Positions 16,267-26,085 of a DNA stretch of 33,722 bases are shown in pieces. This stretch comes from a bacterium (lineage in GTDB: Bacteria; Vulcanimicrobiota; Vulcanimicrobiia; Vulcanimicrobiales; Vulcanimicrobiaceae). The DNA is taken from NCBI GenBank assembly GCA_021845615.1, contig JAJZVP010000011.1:1-33722 (forward strand). Reading direction: 5' to 3'. Position 1 is the first letter of the stretch, and each line of letters starts with the position of its first letter. Position numbers and translations under genes: made by a program. The notes under the pieces were generated by a model that saw only the letters and a list, made by a program, of their open reading frames with translations, made no database searches and had not been told where the DNA came from.

Positions 16267-17529
16267 ACGCTCCCGCGCGGCGCTCGCCGCCGCACTCGGC
16301 TCGCGGCCGGCGACGCGCCGCCCGCCCACGAACGTGCCCTGCACCCAGGCATCTTCACCGCGATAGACCAGCGCGTTCACCGCCGGGGCCCACGGGTCGA
16401 TCGAACGGGCGTCGAGGACGACGAAATCGGCGAGGGCGCCCTCTTCCAAACGACCGGCGTCGACGCGCAGCGCGCGCGCGCCGCTCGCCGTCGCCAGATC
16501 GAATGCCGCGCCGGCGCCGAACGCCGCACCGTCGGTGCGCGCGATCTTCTGCAACAGCGATGCGGCGCGCATCTCGTCGATCGCCGACGGTTTGACGTCG
16601 GCATCGGTGCCGAGCCCGAGCGGCACGCCGAGCGCGTGCAGGCTCGAAATATCGCAGATGCCGTCGCCGAGATACTGGTTCGTCATCGGATTGTGAATGA
16701 CGCGCGCGCCGCGCGCCGCGAGCAATCGCTTCTCTTCGTCGTCGATATAGATCGCGTGCACTGCAACGCAGCGTTCGTTGAGCGCGCCGAGCCGATCGAG
16801 AAAGCGAATCGGGGTGACGCCGTGCTCCCGCAGCGTCGCCTCGCCTTCGTATGCGGCCTCCGCAACGTGGACGTGCAACATACAATCGTATTCGGCGGCA
16901 AACGCCGCCGCGGCTTCGATCATCGCCGGCGAGGCGGCGTGCAGCGAATGCGGCGCCACGCAAAAATGAATGTCGGGATGCCGGGATAGCAACGCCTCGC
17001 TGCGCGAACGCGCCTCGGCGATCGTTTCGCGATAGGCGTCGGGGGCGTACGCCGCGTCCATCCACGTTCGAGCGAAGACCAGTCGTATTCCGGTCTCGCG
17101 AGCGGCGCGGATCGCCGCTTCGGCGCGCGCGTTTCCTTCGCCGTTCAGATAGAAAAACTCCGCGACCGTCGTAATTCCCGCGGCGAGCATCTCGCTAAAA
17201 GCGAAAAGAAAGACCCAGTAGATATCGTCGGGGGTCAATTGCGGTACCACGCGATAGAGCGCATCGTTGCGCCAGCGATCGAAGCCCCAATCGTCGGCCC
17301 ATCCGCGTAGGAGCACCTGATAGGCGTGGCTATGCCCGTTGATAAAGCCCGGTATCAGCAAGCGGTCTTCGGGAAAACGTCGCGTCGGCGTTCCGCGATG
17401 CGCCGCGTCCAACGCGAGGGCCTTCGCATCGCCGACCTTCGCGAATCGCCCGTTCTCCACGAGAAAACCGATCTCGCGCCGTTCCTCACCACCGACGATC
17501 GCGCGGGCGGCGATAAAGAGCTCGCTCAT
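16234..17529 (-). CDS. hutF: Formimidoylglutamate deiminase (amidohydrolase)
   Basis: Converts N-formimidoyl-glutamate to N-formylglutamate and ammonia, the deiminase branch of histidine degradation. The 431-residue amidohydrolase has the metal ligands H66-x-H68 (GHSHAYQ), HVHVAEAAYEGE, a VHAIYID histidine and the aspartate in GTDADVKPS. HutF-like features are W-x-x-x-LYRVVPQLTP, EMLAAGITTVAEFFY and the YLGDGICD segment, which resembles the STEANLGDGIF region of Pseudomonas HutF. ATG 17529 overlaps the hutI stop (ATGA). A related deaminase of the ATZ/TRZ group is the alternative, but neighbours favour HutF. The next step, formylglutamate hydrolase (HutG), is not in this window. The stop lies within the opposing beta-lactamase-like gene. 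Confidence 0.88.
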   Translation of the reverse strand: MSELFIAARAIVGGEERREIGFLVENGRFAKVGDAKALALDAAHRGTPTRRFPEDRLLIPGFINGHSHAYQVLLRGWADDWGFDRWRNDALYRVVPQLTPDDIYWVFLFAFSEMLAAGITTVAEFFYLNGEGNARAEAAIRAARETGIRLVFARTWMDAAYAPDAYRETIAEARSRSEALLSRHPDIHFCVAPHSLHAASPAMIEAAAAFAAEYDCMLHVHVAEAAYEGEATLREHGVTPIRFLDRLGALNERCVAVHAIYIDDEEKRLLAARGARVIHNPMTNQYLGDGICDISSLHALGVPLGLGTDADVKPSAIDEMRAASLLQKIARTDGAAFGAGAAFDLATASGARALRVDAGRLEEGALADFVVLDARSIDPWAPAVNALVYRGEDAWVQGTFVGGRRVAGREPSAAASAARERLRSIAERLVP

Positions 17530-18767
17530 CGAACGATGCGCCCGGAGCGAACGACCGCGCGCGCGAGATTTCCGCCGTGCAACCACCCAAATTCATCGGG
17601 CTCCGCGATCCCCAAAGCAACGATATCGGCGTGCCCACCGACGCGCAGCACGCCACGATCGACGCGAAGGCTCCGCGCCGCCTGCCGCGTGACCGCGTCG
17701 AGCGCCTCGGCGGCGCTCAGAGCGAAGATCTTTCGTCCGAGATAGGCGACGTGTTGCAGGTTGAGGCACGGAGATGTTCCAGGATTGTAGTCGCTCGCAA
17801 ACGCAACGCGCCCGCCGCGTTCGAGGATGGCGCGCACGGGAGCGTGCCGTTCTAAGCCGAGGTAATCGATCGTCGCCGGGCAAGCGACCAGCACGCTCTC
17901 CCCGCCGGCCAAACGTTCGACGTCGCCGTCGGTAATGTAATTGCCGTGGTCGATCGCGTCGACGCCGAGGGCGAGCGCCATCGTCGCCGCCCCGCCGTGC
18001 TGCATTTCGTCGCAATGGACGCGCAACCGCAGCCCCTCTCGACGCGCGGCTTCGAGATAACGCTCGGTTTGCGATGCCGAGAAAAAGCCCGGCTCGCAAA
18101 ACGCGTCGGCCGAGCGAGCGCCGTGAACGCGCGCGAACGGCAAGCATTGGTCGATGAGGTAGTCGACGTATCCATCGGCATCGGGAAACTCCGGCGGTAC
18201 CGCATGCGCGCCGAGAAAGGTCGGCAGAATCCAAGGAAGCCGATCGTCGGAATCCGCTCGCGCGAGCAGATCGAGTAATTCCAACTCGCCCGGGCGATGG
18301 AGCGCGTAGCCCGTCTTCACCTCGGCGGTCGTCGTACCGTGCGCGAGCATCGCGCGCAAACGCGGCTCGACGTCGTCGAACCAAAAACGCTCGGGCGAGA
18401 GCAACGCTTCGCGCGTGCGCGTAACGGTGTAGAGCATGCCGAGCGGCGAAGGCTCGTGCCGAAGACGCGCTTGAAAATCCGCCTCGCGATTTCCGGAGAA
18501 GAGCGGATGGGTGTGCGCGTCGACGAACCCGGGAGCGAGAACGGCGTCGGGGAGATCGAGGAGCTCGCAATCGAAGCCGCTCGCCGCGCGCTCCACATCG
18601 GCACGCTCGCCGATTGCCGCGATACGCCCGTCGCGCACCAGGATCGCGCCGCGTTCGACGAACCCGAGATCCTCGAAGGTGATCCCACGTTGCGGAGCTT
18701 CGGTGTCGCAGGTCAGAAGCGCGGAGCCGCGTAGCAGCAGCGGCGGCGCGCCCGTTAGAGCCGCCAA
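17526..18767 (-). CDS. hutI: Imidazolonepropionase
   Basis: Hydrolyses imidazolone-5-propionate to formimidoylglutamate in histidine degradation. 413 residues with the amidohydrolase H85-T-H87 pair in [33 protein letters not shown], the HCDEMQHGG segment with metal and substrate ligands, IDHGNY, and [15 protein letters not shown] near the C-terminal metal ligand. The start is a TTG at 18767, supported by AAGGG six bases upstream and by the absence of any other usable start before the conserved region. It overlaps the end of hutU by 13 nt. The gene order hutH-hutU-hutI-hutF follows the order of reactions. Confidence 0.95.
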   Translation of the reverse strand: MAALTGAPPLLLRGSALLTCDTEAPQRGITFEDLGFVERGAILVRDGRIAAIGERADVERAASGFDCELLDLPDAVLAPGFVDAHTHPLFSGNREADFQARLRHEPSPLGMLYTVTRTREALLSPERFWFDDVEPRLRAMLAHGTTTAEVKTGYALHRPGELELLDLLARADSDDRLPWILPTFLGAHAVPPEFPDADGYVDYLIDQCLPFARVHGARSADAFCEPGFFSASQTERYLEAARREGLRLRVHCDEMQHGGAATMALALGVDAIDHGNYITDGDVERLAGGESVLVACPATIDYLGLERHAPVRAILERGGRVAFASDYNPGTSPCLNLQHVAYLGRKIFALSAAEALDAVTRQAARSLRVDRGVLRVGGHADIVALGIAEPDEFGWLHGGNLARAVVRSGRIVR

Positions 18768-20416
18768 TCGATGCCCTTCTCATCGGCGGTCTCGATCGCC
18801 GTTTCGTACCCGGCATCGGCGTGACGCACGACGCCCATACCGCAGTCGGTCGTGAGGACCGCGCCCAAGCGCTCTTCCGCATCGCGCGAACCATCGGCGA
18901 CGACGACCATACCCGCGTGCAAGCTATACCCGATGCCGACGCCACCGCCGTGATGGAAGCTGACCCAATGCGCGCCGGCGGCGGTATTGAGCATCGCGTT
19001 GAGAATCGGCCAATCCGCGATAGCATCGCTTCCGTCGCGCATGCCCTCGGTCTCTCGGTACGGCGATGCGACGCTCCCCGTATCGAGATGGTCGCGCCCG
19101 ATCACGATCGGCGCCGAAAGTTCTCCACGACGCACGAGATCGTTGAACGCGAGTCCCGCCTTCGCTCGATCTCCGTAGCCCAACCAGCAGATGCGCGCGG
19201 GCAAACCTTGGAAGGCGATCCGTTCTCGCGCCATCGTGAGCCACCGATGGAGATGCGCGTCGTCGGGGAAGAGCGCCAGCAGTTCGCGATCGCAGCGAGC
19301 GATATCGGCCGGATCTCCGGAGAGCGCGGCGAAACGGAACGGCCCGCTCCCACGGCAGAAAAGTGGCCGGATGAATGCCGGAACGAAGCCCGGAAAATCG
19401 AAGGCGCGCTTGACGCCGGCCTTCTTCGCCGCTTCGCGCAGGTTATTTCCGTAATCGAAGACCACCGCACCGGCGTCGAGAAATTGCAACATCGCTTCGA
19501 CGTGTCGACCGGCAGTTTCGTAGCCGCGCCGTTCGTACTCCGCCGGATCGCTCGCGCGCAGCGCGTCGGCCTCGGCGAGCGTGAGCCCCGATGGAACGTA
19601 GCCGTTGAGCATATCGTGCGCGGAGGTCTGGTCGGTGACGGCATCCGGACGCAGCCCCGCTGCAAAGAGCGCGGCGAACTCATCGGCGGCGTTCCCCTGA
19701 TATCCCACCGAGATCGCCTCTCCGTCGCGCCGGGCGCGTTCGACGCGGGCGAGTGCCTCGTCGCGCGAATCGACGACGAGATCGAGATAGCGCAGATCGC
19801 GGCGGCGCTCCAAGCGCGCGCGATCGACGTCGACGACGAGCGCGATGCCCTCGCACATCGTAATCGCGAGCGGCTGCGCGCCACCCATGCCGCCGATACC
19901 CGCGGTGAGTGCGACGCGACCGCGTAAAGTGCCGCCGTAATGTTGGCGCGCGAGCTCGGCGAAGGTCTCGTAGGTGCCCTGCACGATGCCCTGGGTGCCG
20001 ATGTAGATCCACGATCCGGCGGTCATCTGCCCGTACATCGTGAGCCCTTGCGCCTCGAGCGAACGGAAGGTCTCCCAATCGGCCCACTTCGGAACGAGGT
20101 TGCTATTGGCGATCAAGACCCGCGGAGCGCGTTCGTGCGTCTTCCAAACGGCGACCGGTTTGCCGCTCTGCACCACCATCGTTTCGTCGCTCTTGAGCCG
20201 ACGCAACGTGCGCACGAGCGCGTCGAATGCCTCCCAGGAGCGCGCGGCGCGCCCGCTGCCGCCGTAGACGACGAGATCGTCGGGGCGCTCGGCGACCTCG
20301 GGATCGAGGTTGTTCATCAACATGCGCAACGCGGCTTCCTGCGGCCACCCCAAACAGGTCAACTCCGAACCGCGCGCGGCCCGTACCGGCCGCGGCCCCG
20401 ACAACGTCATACTCAT
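18755..20416 (-). CDS. hutU: Urocanate hydratase
   Basis: Adds water to urocanate to give imidazolone-5-propionate, using a tightly bound NAD+ as electrophile. 553 residues. Seen: [18 protein letters not shown], the dinucleotide motif GIGGMGGAQ (173-181), [13 protein letters not shown], and [11 protein letters not shown], whose cysteine is residue 410, the same number as the active-site cysteine of Pseudomonas putida urocanase. [15 protein letters not shown] follows near the C terminus. The ATG at 20416 has an excellent ribosome binding site AAGGAG at 20423-20428, inside the 15-nt gap after hutH. Confidence 0.97.
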   Translation of the reverse strand: MSMTLSGPRPVRAARGSELTCLGWPQEAALRMLMNNLDPEVAERPDDLVVYGGSGRAARSWEAFDALVRTLRRLKSDETMVVQSGKPVAVWKTHERAPRVLIANSNLVPKWADWETFRSLEAQGLTMYGQMTAGSWIYIGTQGIVQGTYETFAELARQHYGGTLRGRVALTAGIGGMGGAQPLAITMCEGIALVVDVDRARLERRRDLRYLDLVVDSRDEALARVERARRDGEAISVGYQGNAADEFAALFAAGLRPDAVTDQTSAHDMLNGYVPSGLTLAEADALRASDPAEYERRGYETAGRHVEAMLQFLDAGAVVFDYGNNLREAAKKAGVKRAFDFPGFVPAFIRPLFCRGSGPFRFAALSGDPADIARCDRELLALFPDDAHLHRWLTMARERIAFQGLPARICWLGYGDRAKAGLAFNDLVRRGELSAPIVIGRDHLDTGSVASPYRETEGMRDGSDAIADWPILNAMLNTAAGAHWVSFHHGGGVGIGYSLHAGMVVVADGSRDAEERLGAVLTTDCGMGVVRHADAGYETAIETADEKGIDWRL

Positions 20417-20431
20417 GCGCTTCTCCTTTGA

Positions 20432-21967
20432 TTACTCCGATGTTGCTTGAGCGAAAATTTCTGCGATCGCGCCCGAACGCACGAGCTCGCGCGCGGCGAG
20501 AATATCGGGCGCCGGCGAGCGGTCGTCGGTGAGCGGTGGGATCGTTCGTCGAGCGAGCGCGTAGAGTTCCTCGGTCGCCCGAGCGCTCCGCAACGGCCGA
20601 CGGAAATCGGTCGCCGCGAGCGCGCCGAGCAATTCGCAGGCGAGGGAACCTTCGACGTTGTCGAGCACGCGCACGAGGTTGTTCGCCGACGTCATACCCA
20701 TGCTGACGTGATCTTCCTGACCGGCCGAGGTCGGAATGGAATCGACGCTGCTCGGCCACGCGAGCCCTTTATTATCGTTGACGAGTGCAGCCGAGGCGTA
20801 CTGCACGATCATCAACCCCGATTGGAGCCCGCTCTTGCGAGCGAGAAAGAGCGGGAGATCGCGGTCGCCGGCGTTCAAGAGCAAATAGAGACGTCGCTCG
20901 GAGATCGACGCGATCTCGCAGATCGCCATCTTCAAAAAGTCGATGGCGAGCGCGATCGGTTCGCCGTGAAAATTTCCGCCGCTCAAAAATGCGCGATCTT
21001 CGGGAAAGACGAGCGGGTTGTCGGTGACCGAATTCGCCTCGACTTCCGCGACCGAGCGCGCGTGCTCGATCGAATCGCGAACCGCACCGTGTACCACGGG
21101 TATGCAGCGGAACGAGTACGGATCCTGTACGCGACCGCAGGCTCGATGCGACTGCATGATCTCGGAGCCTTCGAGGAAACGGCGCAAACGAGCGGCGACG
21201 ATGCGTTGCCCGCGATGGGGACGCAACGCGTTGATGCGCCGATCGAAGACCGCGTCGGTTCCGAGATAGGCTTCCAGCGACATCGCCGCGATGAGGTCGG
21301 CGCTATCGGCGAGCCGTTGCGCGCGCAGTAATGAGAGCGCGGCGATACCGGTCATCACCTGCGTTCCGTTGATGAGCGCGAGCCCTTCTTTCGCACCTAG
21401 GACTACCGGCGCCAAGCCCGCTTCGGCGAGCGCTCGCGCCGCCGGCATGCGCTCGCCGCGATAGAGCGCTTCGCCTTCACCGATGAGCAAGAGCGACATG
21501 TGCGCGAGCGGCGCGAGATCTCCACTCGCCCCGACGGAGCCCTGCATCGGTACGACCGGCGTGACCCCGCGGTTGAGCGTTTCGACGAGCAACGCGAGCG
21601 TCGCCGGTGCGATTCCCGAATGCCCGGCGGCAAGCGAATTCACGCGCAGCACGCCGGCGGCGCGCACGTATCGTTCCTCGAGCGGAGCGCCGGTCCCGGC
21701 GGCGTGACTGCGGACGAGATTCAACTGCAGGAGCGCCGCATCGGCGGGATCGATCTGCACGTTTGCCAGCCGACCGAACCCGGTGGTCACGCCGTAGATC
21801 GCGTCTCCGTCGGCGAAACGTTCTTCGACGAAGGCGCGCGCGCGCGCGACGCGCGCGTTGGCTTCCTCGGTCACCCGAATCCGCGCGCCGCCTTCGGCGA
21901 CCGCGGCGATGCTTTCGAGCGAGAGGCGACGCCCGTCGAGTTCGATGGTTGCTGCTGCCGTACTCAT
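20432..21967 (-). CDS. hutH: Histidine ammonia-lyase
   Basis: Deaminates histidine to urocanate. 511 residues of the aromatic ammonia-lyase family. The Ala147-Ser148-Gly149 triad in GSVGASGDLAPLAHMSLL forms the MIO electrophile. Y58 in YGVTTGFG corresponds to the conserved catalytic tyrosine, and the substrate-binding segments SGGNFHGEPIA and QEDHVSMGM are present. ATG 21967 is preceded by AGGA about seven bases away. It starts the hut gene block, 9 nt after the stop of a secreted His-rich protein. I see no HutC-type repressor or HutP; the only nearby regulator is the WYL protein two genes upstream. Confidence 0.97.
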   Translation of the reverse strand: MSTAAATIELDGRRLSLESIAAVAEGGARIRVTEEANARVARARAFVEERFADGDAIYGVTTGFGRLANVQIDPADAALLQLNLVRSHAAGTGAPLEERYVRAAGVLRVNSLAAGHSGIAPATLALLVETLNRGVTPVVPMQGSVGASGDLAPLAHMSLLLIGEGEALYRGERMPAARALAEAGLAPVVLGAKEGLALINGTQVMTGIAALSLLRAQRLADSADLIAAMSLEAYLGTDAVFDRRINALRPHRGQRIVAARLRRFLEGSEIMQSHRACGRVQDPYSFRCIPVVHGAVRDSIEHARSVAEVEANSVTDNPLVFPEDRAFLSGGNFHGEPIALAIDFLKMAICEIASISERRLYLLLNAGDRDLPLFLARKSGLQSGLMIVQYASAALVNDNKGLAWPSSVDSIPTSAGQEDHVSMGMTSANNLVRVLDNVEGSLACELLGALAATDFRRPLRSARATEELYALARRTIPPLTDDRSPAPDILAARELVRSGAIAEIFAQATSE

Positions 21968-21976
21968 CGCCGCGTC

Positions 21977-22492
21977 CTACATCCGCGACCAATCGAACGG
22001 ACGCTGCGCCACGAAGGGCGGCCCCACTTCAATGGTGATGTTCTCGTGGTTGCGCAGGAGAATCGAGCGCGGCGAACGCCCGTGCCAGATGCGGCCGTTC
22101 ACGATGACGCGCAGGCGTTTGCCGCGCGGCGCGCGGAGCGGACCGGCGGCGCTCCAACTGAGGCTCTGCCCCCAGACGTCAAAAAATTCACCGAGCGTGA
22201 ACGGGCGTTTGCTCGGCGATTCGATATGAATGATCCCGGTCGCGTCGTGCGTGTGGAGCCAGTACAGACAAGGGGGATTCACCGCCGGAATGCCGATGTA
22301 CGCCGGCACCGTTACGGAGTGCCCGCGGTCGACGAGCTGGAGGTGACTGTGAATGTGTAGCACGACGCCCTCGGTCGCATCGCACCGAATCCCGTCGATC
22401 GGCAGGCCGCCGAAGAAACTCATCGCCGGCCTCGGCGCGAGCAGCGAGAGCGCGAGCCCGGTGAGGGCGGCGAACATCGTCAAACGTTTCAT
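21977..22492 (-). CDS. Secreted His-rich protein of unknown function
   Basis: 171 residues with an N-terminal signal peptide (MKRLTMFAALTGLALSLLAP). The mature part contains IRCDATEGVVLHIHSHLQL, PAYIGIPAVNPPCLYWLHTH followed by DATGIIHIES, and FTLGEFFDVWGQSLS. The clustered histidines (HIHSH, LHTHD) and a single cysteine before YWLHTH could bind a metal, but this is not demonstrated. I have the impression of a widespread conserved hypothetical family with the 'HIH-LHTHD-GIIHIESP' pattern, and no function is known to me. It lies 9 nt before hutH and 35 nt after the WYL gene on the same strand, so it is probably co-transcribed with hut genes. It may still have its own job, such as copper or iron handling. 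Confidence 0.8.
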   Translation of the reverse strand: MKRLTMFAALTGLALSLLAPRPAMSFFGGLPIDGIRCDATEGVVLHIHSHLQLVDRGHSVTVPAYIGIPAVNPPCLYWLHTHDATGIIHIESPSKRPFTLGEFFDVWGQSLSWSAAGPLRAPRGKRLRVIVNGRIWHGRSPRSILLRNHENITIEVGPPFVAQRPFDWSRM

Positions 22493-22504
22493 CGACGCCT
22501 AGCC

Positions 22505-22518
22505 TTCGGCGCGCCGAA
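22505..22518. other. 14-bp perfect palindrome before the secreted-protein/hut block
   Basis: TTCGGCGCGCCGAA is a perfect palindrome in the 35-nt gap between the WYL gene and the secreted protein. On the plus-strand side it is flanked by an AT-rich run (TAAATAA). Read on the minus strand, no U-run follows, so a terminator is unlikely. An operator or a processing hairpin is possible; there is no direct evidence for either. Confidence 0.35.
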
Positions 22519-22527
22519 TAAATAACC

Positions 22528-23511
22528 TCATATCGGCTCGCCTTCGTAGTGGCGAGCGACCTCGGCGAGCAAGCGACGCATCGCGAGCAGCGCGCTCGGC
22601 GGCCCGAGGAGGCGAGCCTCGCTACCCCAGCCCAAGACCCAGCGTAACAACTCGTCGAGGTCGGCGACGCGCAGCCGCAGGTCCACGGCGCCGTTCTCGC
22701 CGTCGAGGACGTCGCGATCGAGTCGCGACGAGGCGGCGACCGCCGCCTTCGCGATCCGCGGGTCGAAGCGGACGACGACTTCGTGCGCCGCATCGCCGGT
22801 CATGACGCCGGAGATCGAGCTCGACATCCATTTTTCCATATCGAATTCGGCGGGGCGCTGGTAGGTGCGCGCGGTCAATCGCGCCGATTCGATACCGTCG
22901 AGCGCGAAGGTGCGGCGCGCTCGGCGCATGCGGTCGTAACCGACGCAATAATAGCGGCCGCCGCCGACGATCAGCCCGTAGGGCTCGATATCGCGCGTAC
23001 TTCTCTTGCCGTATCGATCGACGTATTCGATCGTCACGACGCGCCGATCGCGTTCGGCGGCGGCGATCGTTTCACGAACGCCCTCCGTCCGTTCGTCGAG
23101 TTGCGCGCGCGGCAACGGCATTCCGATGGAGAGCGAGCTCGGTTCGCTTCCCTGCCCCTCTCCGGAGCCGACGACCCGGCGCGCGAGCGTATCGACCGCT
23201 TCGCCGACCGATCCGCCGAGCGATTTCGCTAACGAACGGAGCGCGACGAGCCCGAAGATCTCACCGCGGTCGAGTTTGAGCGCGCGCAGCGAATAGCCGT
23301 CGACGAAGCGATAGACGCCGCGCGTGCGATCGTAAAACCAAGGGAAATTCGAGTCCGCGAGCACGGAGAGATAGCGACGCAAGGAGCGAGGGCTCGGCAG
23401 CGGGCCGTCCTGCGCGATCCGCTCGCGCAGCCCCTCGAACGAGTGGCGCCCCTCGTCGAGCGCGCCGAGAAGACGCACGAGGAGCACCGACTTCGCATCG
23501 ACTCGAGCCAC
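22528..23511 (-). CDS. WYL-domain transcriptional regulator
   Basis: 327 residues. The N-terminal part looks like a winged-helix DNA-binding domain (about residues 5-75, SPRSLRRYLSVLADSNFPWFYDR then TRGVYRF). It is followed by a WYL domain with TIEYVDRYGKRSTRDIEPYGLIVGG, the core GRYYCVGYDRMRRARRTFALDGIESA, and a C-terminal WCX-like extension. The name-giving W-Y-L triplet is altered to Y-Y-C. WYL regulators sense small ligands or nucleic acid and often control DNA-damage, defence or metabolic genes. The GTG at 23511 starts 18 nt after clpC, without a strong ribosome binding site, so it is probably in the clpC transcript. It may regulate the downstream hut block (inference). Confidence 0.88.
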   Translation of the reverse strand: MARVDAKSVLLVRLLGALDEGRHSFEGLRERIAQDGPLPSPRSLRRYLSVLADSNFPWFYDRTRGVYRFVDGYSLRALKLDRGEIFGLVALRSLAKSLGGSVGEAVDTLARRVVGSGEGQGSEPSSLSIGMPLPRAQLDERTEGVRETIAAAERDRRVVTIEYVDRYGKRSTRDIEPYGLIVGGGRYYCVGYDRMRRARRTFALDGIESARLTARTYQRPAEFDMEKWMSSSISGVMTGDAAHEVVVRFDPRIAKAAVAASSRLDRDVLDGENGAVDLRLRVADLDELLRWVLGWGSEARLLGPPSALLAMRRLLAEVARHYEGEPI

Positions 23512-23529
23512 CCTTGGTTGGGAAGCCGG

Positions 23530-26028
23530 CTATGCGTGCGCGGCTTCGGCCGGCGGTGCCGTCGGCGGTTCGACCGACGGAATCTTGCTGAAGCGCAATT
23601 TCTCCGCGCTCTCGGGATCGACGTCGGCGAGAATCGTATCGCCGGCACCGAAATTCCCGCGAATCATCTCCTCGGCGAGTTCGTCCTCGACGAGTCGCTG
23701 AATCGCGCGGCGGAGCGGCCGCGCTCCGAACTGCGGATCCCAGCCCTTCTTCGCAAGCACCGCCTTCGCGGCTTCGGTAACGCGCAGATGCATATCTTGC
23801 GCTTTCACCTCGCGCATGACTTTCTCGAGCTCGAGCCCGACGATCTCTTCGATCTGCTCGCGCGTGAGTTGGTGGAAAACGACGAGTTCGTCGATGCGAT
23901 TGAGGAACTCGGGGCGGAACGATTGCTTGACTTCTTCAAGCACCTTGGCCTTCATGCGCTCGTATGCCTTGGTGCCTTCGTCGGCATCGAGCTTCTGCGG
24001 ACGGAAACCGATATCGGTGGTGGTTTGCATCCCCGTCGCACCGATGTTGCTGGTCATAATGACGACGGCATTTTTGAAATCAACCTGTCGCCCCTGGCTG
24101 TCGGTGAGCCGTCCGTCGTCGAGCATCTGCAACAAGAGGTTGAAGACGTCGGGGTGCGCCTTCTCGATTTCGTCGAGCAACACGACGGCGTAGGGCCGCC
24201 GACGCACCGCTTCGGTGAGTTGGCCGCCCTCTTCGTATCCGACGTATCCCGGAGGCGCTCCGACCAGCCGCGAGACCGAATATTTCTCCATGTACTCCGA
24301 CATATCGATGCGAATCATCGATTCCTCGTCGTCGAAGAGAAACTCCGCGAGGCTGCGCGCGACCTCGGTCTTACCGACGCCGGTGGGACCGAGGAAGATG
24401 AACGAACCGATCGGCCGATTGGGATTTTTCAATCCGGCGCGCGAACGACGGATCGCGCGCGTGATCACCTCGATCGCTTCATCCTGGCCGACGATGCGCT
24501 TGTGCAGCGATTCCTTCATCTCCAGGAGTTTTTGCGTCTCGGCCTGCGCGAGGCGACTCACCGGAATCTTCGTCCACGACGAAACGATGTGCGCGATATC
24601 GGCCTCGGTTACTTCGAGCTTGCCTTCGCTCGCGGCGCGCGCCTCTTTCCAATCGTGTTCGAGTTTTCCGCGTTCGAGCCGCATGCGCTCCTCTTGTTCG
24701 CGCAGCGCGGTCGCGCGATCGAACTCGTGCGCCTTCACCGCGCTCTCGCGCTCGGCAACGACGTTGCGGATCTGGGTATCGAGTTCGCGCAATTCGCGGG
24801 GCGGCAAGGTCGCCTGCAAGCGCACGCGCGAGCCGGCTTCGTCGATGAGGTCGACCGCCTTATCGGGCAGGAAACGATCCGTGACGTAGCGATCCGAGAG
24901 CTTCGCCGCCGCGACGAGCGCCTCGTCGGTGATCCGCACTTTATGGTGCTGCTCGTAGCGTTCGCGAAGCCCCTTGAGGATCTCGACGGTTTCGTCGAGA
25001 CTCGGCTCGCCGACCATCACCGGTTGGAAACGGCGTTCGAGCGCGCTATCCTTTTCGATATATTTGCGGAACTCGTTGAGCGTCGTCGCGCCGATGCATT
25101 GCAATTCGCCACGCGCGAGCGCGGGCTTGATGATATTGCTCGCATCGATCGCGCCTTCGGCGGCGCCGGCGCCGACGAGGGTGTGCAGTTCGTCGATGAA
25201 GAGAATGATTTCGCCGGCGGCGTTGCGTATTTCGTCCATCACGCGCTTCATGCGTTCTTCGAACTCGCCGCGGTATTTCGTTCCGGCGACGAGCCCCGCC
25301 AAATCGAGCGTGATGACGCGCTTGTCGCGGAGCGGCTCGGGAATCTCGCCCGAGATCACGCGCTGCGCCAAACCTTCGGCGATGGCGGTCTTGCCGACGC
25401 CGGGTTCGCCGATGAGCGCGGGGTTGTTCTTGGTGCGTCGCGAGAGAATCTGGATGACGCGTTCGATCTCGTTCGCACGCCCGATGACCGGGTCGAGCTT
25501 CCGGTCGCGGGCGAGTTGCGTGAGATCGCGCCCGTAGGTATCGAGCGTCGGCGTCTTGCTCTTGCCCTTCGGAACCGGCGTCTGTCCCTCGCTGCCGAGC
25601 AACGATGTCGTCTGCACGCGCACCTTTGCCGGATCGACGCCGAGATTGGCGAGAACGCGCGCGGCGACGCCTTCGCCCTCGCGGATGAGGCCGAGCAAGA
25701 GGTGTTCGGTACCGATGTAGTTGTGATTGAGCTGGCGCGCTTCTTCGAACGCGAGCTCGATGACGCGCTTCGCGCGCGGCGTGAAGACCATCTCTTGCTG
25801 CATCGACTGGCCGCCGCGCCCGACGATCGCTTCGACCTCCTGGCGAACTTTCGCCAAGTTGACGCCGAGCGATTCGAGGACTTTCGCCGCAAGGCTCTCG
25901 CCCTCGGAGATGATGCCGAGCAGAATGTGCTCCGTACCGATATAATTATTGCCGAGACGCTGCGCCTCTTCTTGAGCTAAAACGATACTCCGGCGCGCCC
26001 GCTCGGTGAACGGTTCCCACATCGACAT
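23530..26028 (-). CDS. clpC: ATP-dependent Clp protease ATPase subunit ClpC
   Basis: AAA+ unfoldase that feeds substrates to ClpP. 832 residues. Two N-terminal Clp repeats are visible ([13 protein letters not shown] and [14 protein letters not shown]). The first ATPase domain has GEPGVGKT ending at K213/T214 and the Walker [18 protein letters not shown]-like coiled region (about 415-470) is typical of ClpC and absent from ClpA. The second ATPase domain has GPTGVGKT with K553, and an I673-G-F675 loop that docks ClpP, which separates it from ClpB. ATG 26028 has AGGAG nine bases upstream. No clpP or mcsAB is in this window. Confidence 0.97.
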   Translation of the reverse strand: MSMWEPFTERARRSIVLAQEEAQRLGNNYIGTEHILLGIISEGESLAAKVLESLGVNLAKVRQEVEAIVGRGGQSMQQEMVFTPRAKRVIELAFEEARQLNHNYIGTEHLLLGLIREGEGVAARVLANLGVDPAKVRVQTTSLLGSEGQTPVPKGKSKTPTLDTYGRDLTQLARDRKLDPVIGRANEIERVIQILSRRTKNNPALIGEPGVGKTAIAEGLAQRVISGEIPEPLRDKRVITLDLAGLVAGTKYRGEFEERMKRVMDEIRNAAGEIILFIDELHTLVGAGAAEGAIDASNIIKPALARGELQCIGATTLNEFRKYIEKDSALERRFQPVMVGEPSLDETVEILKGLRERYEQHHKVRITDEALVAAAKLSDRYVTDRFLPDKAVDLIDEAGSRVRLQATLPPRELRELDTQIRNVVAERESAVKAHEFDRATALREQEERMRLERGKLEHDWKEARAASEGKLEVTEADIAHIVSSWTKIPVSRLAQAETQKLLEMKESLHKRIVGQDEAIEVITRAIRRSRAGLKNPNRPIGSFIFLGPTGVGKTEVARSLAEFLFDDEESMIRIDMSEYMEKYSVSRLVGAPPGYVGYEEGGQLTEAVRRRPYAVVLLDEIEKAHPDVFNLLLQMLDDGRLTDSQGRQVDFKNAVVIMTSNIGATGMQTTTDIGFRPQKLDADEGTKAYERMKAKVLEEVKQSFRPEFLNRIDELVVFHQLTREQIEEIVGLELEKVMREVKAQDMHLRVTEAAKAVLAKKGWDPQFGARPLRRAIQRLVEDELAEEMIRGNFGAGDTILADVDPESAEKLRFSKIPSVEPPTAPPAEAAHA

Positions 26029-26066
26029 CTTTACTCGTCTCCTCTTACTCTCTCCAACCGTAGAAC

Positions 26067-26082
26067 GCGAACAAAGGTTCGC
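26067..26082 (-). terminator. Perfect hairpin between the exported protein gene and clpC
   Basis: GCGAAC and GTTCGC form a perfect 6-bp stem with a 4-nt loop, starting 3 nt after the stop of the upstream minus-strand gene and about 40 nt before clpC. The sequence after it (GTTCT) is only mildly U-rich. It may be a weak terminator or attenuator, or an operator for clpC. Confidence 0.4.
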
Positions 26083-26085
26083 CCG

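Noticed and set aside
23443-25980. 845-codon open frame opposite clpC
   Set aside because: Its translation is low-complexity Arg/Asp/Glu/Leu sequence mirroring ClpC codons; there is no domain pattern and ClpC is unmistakable.
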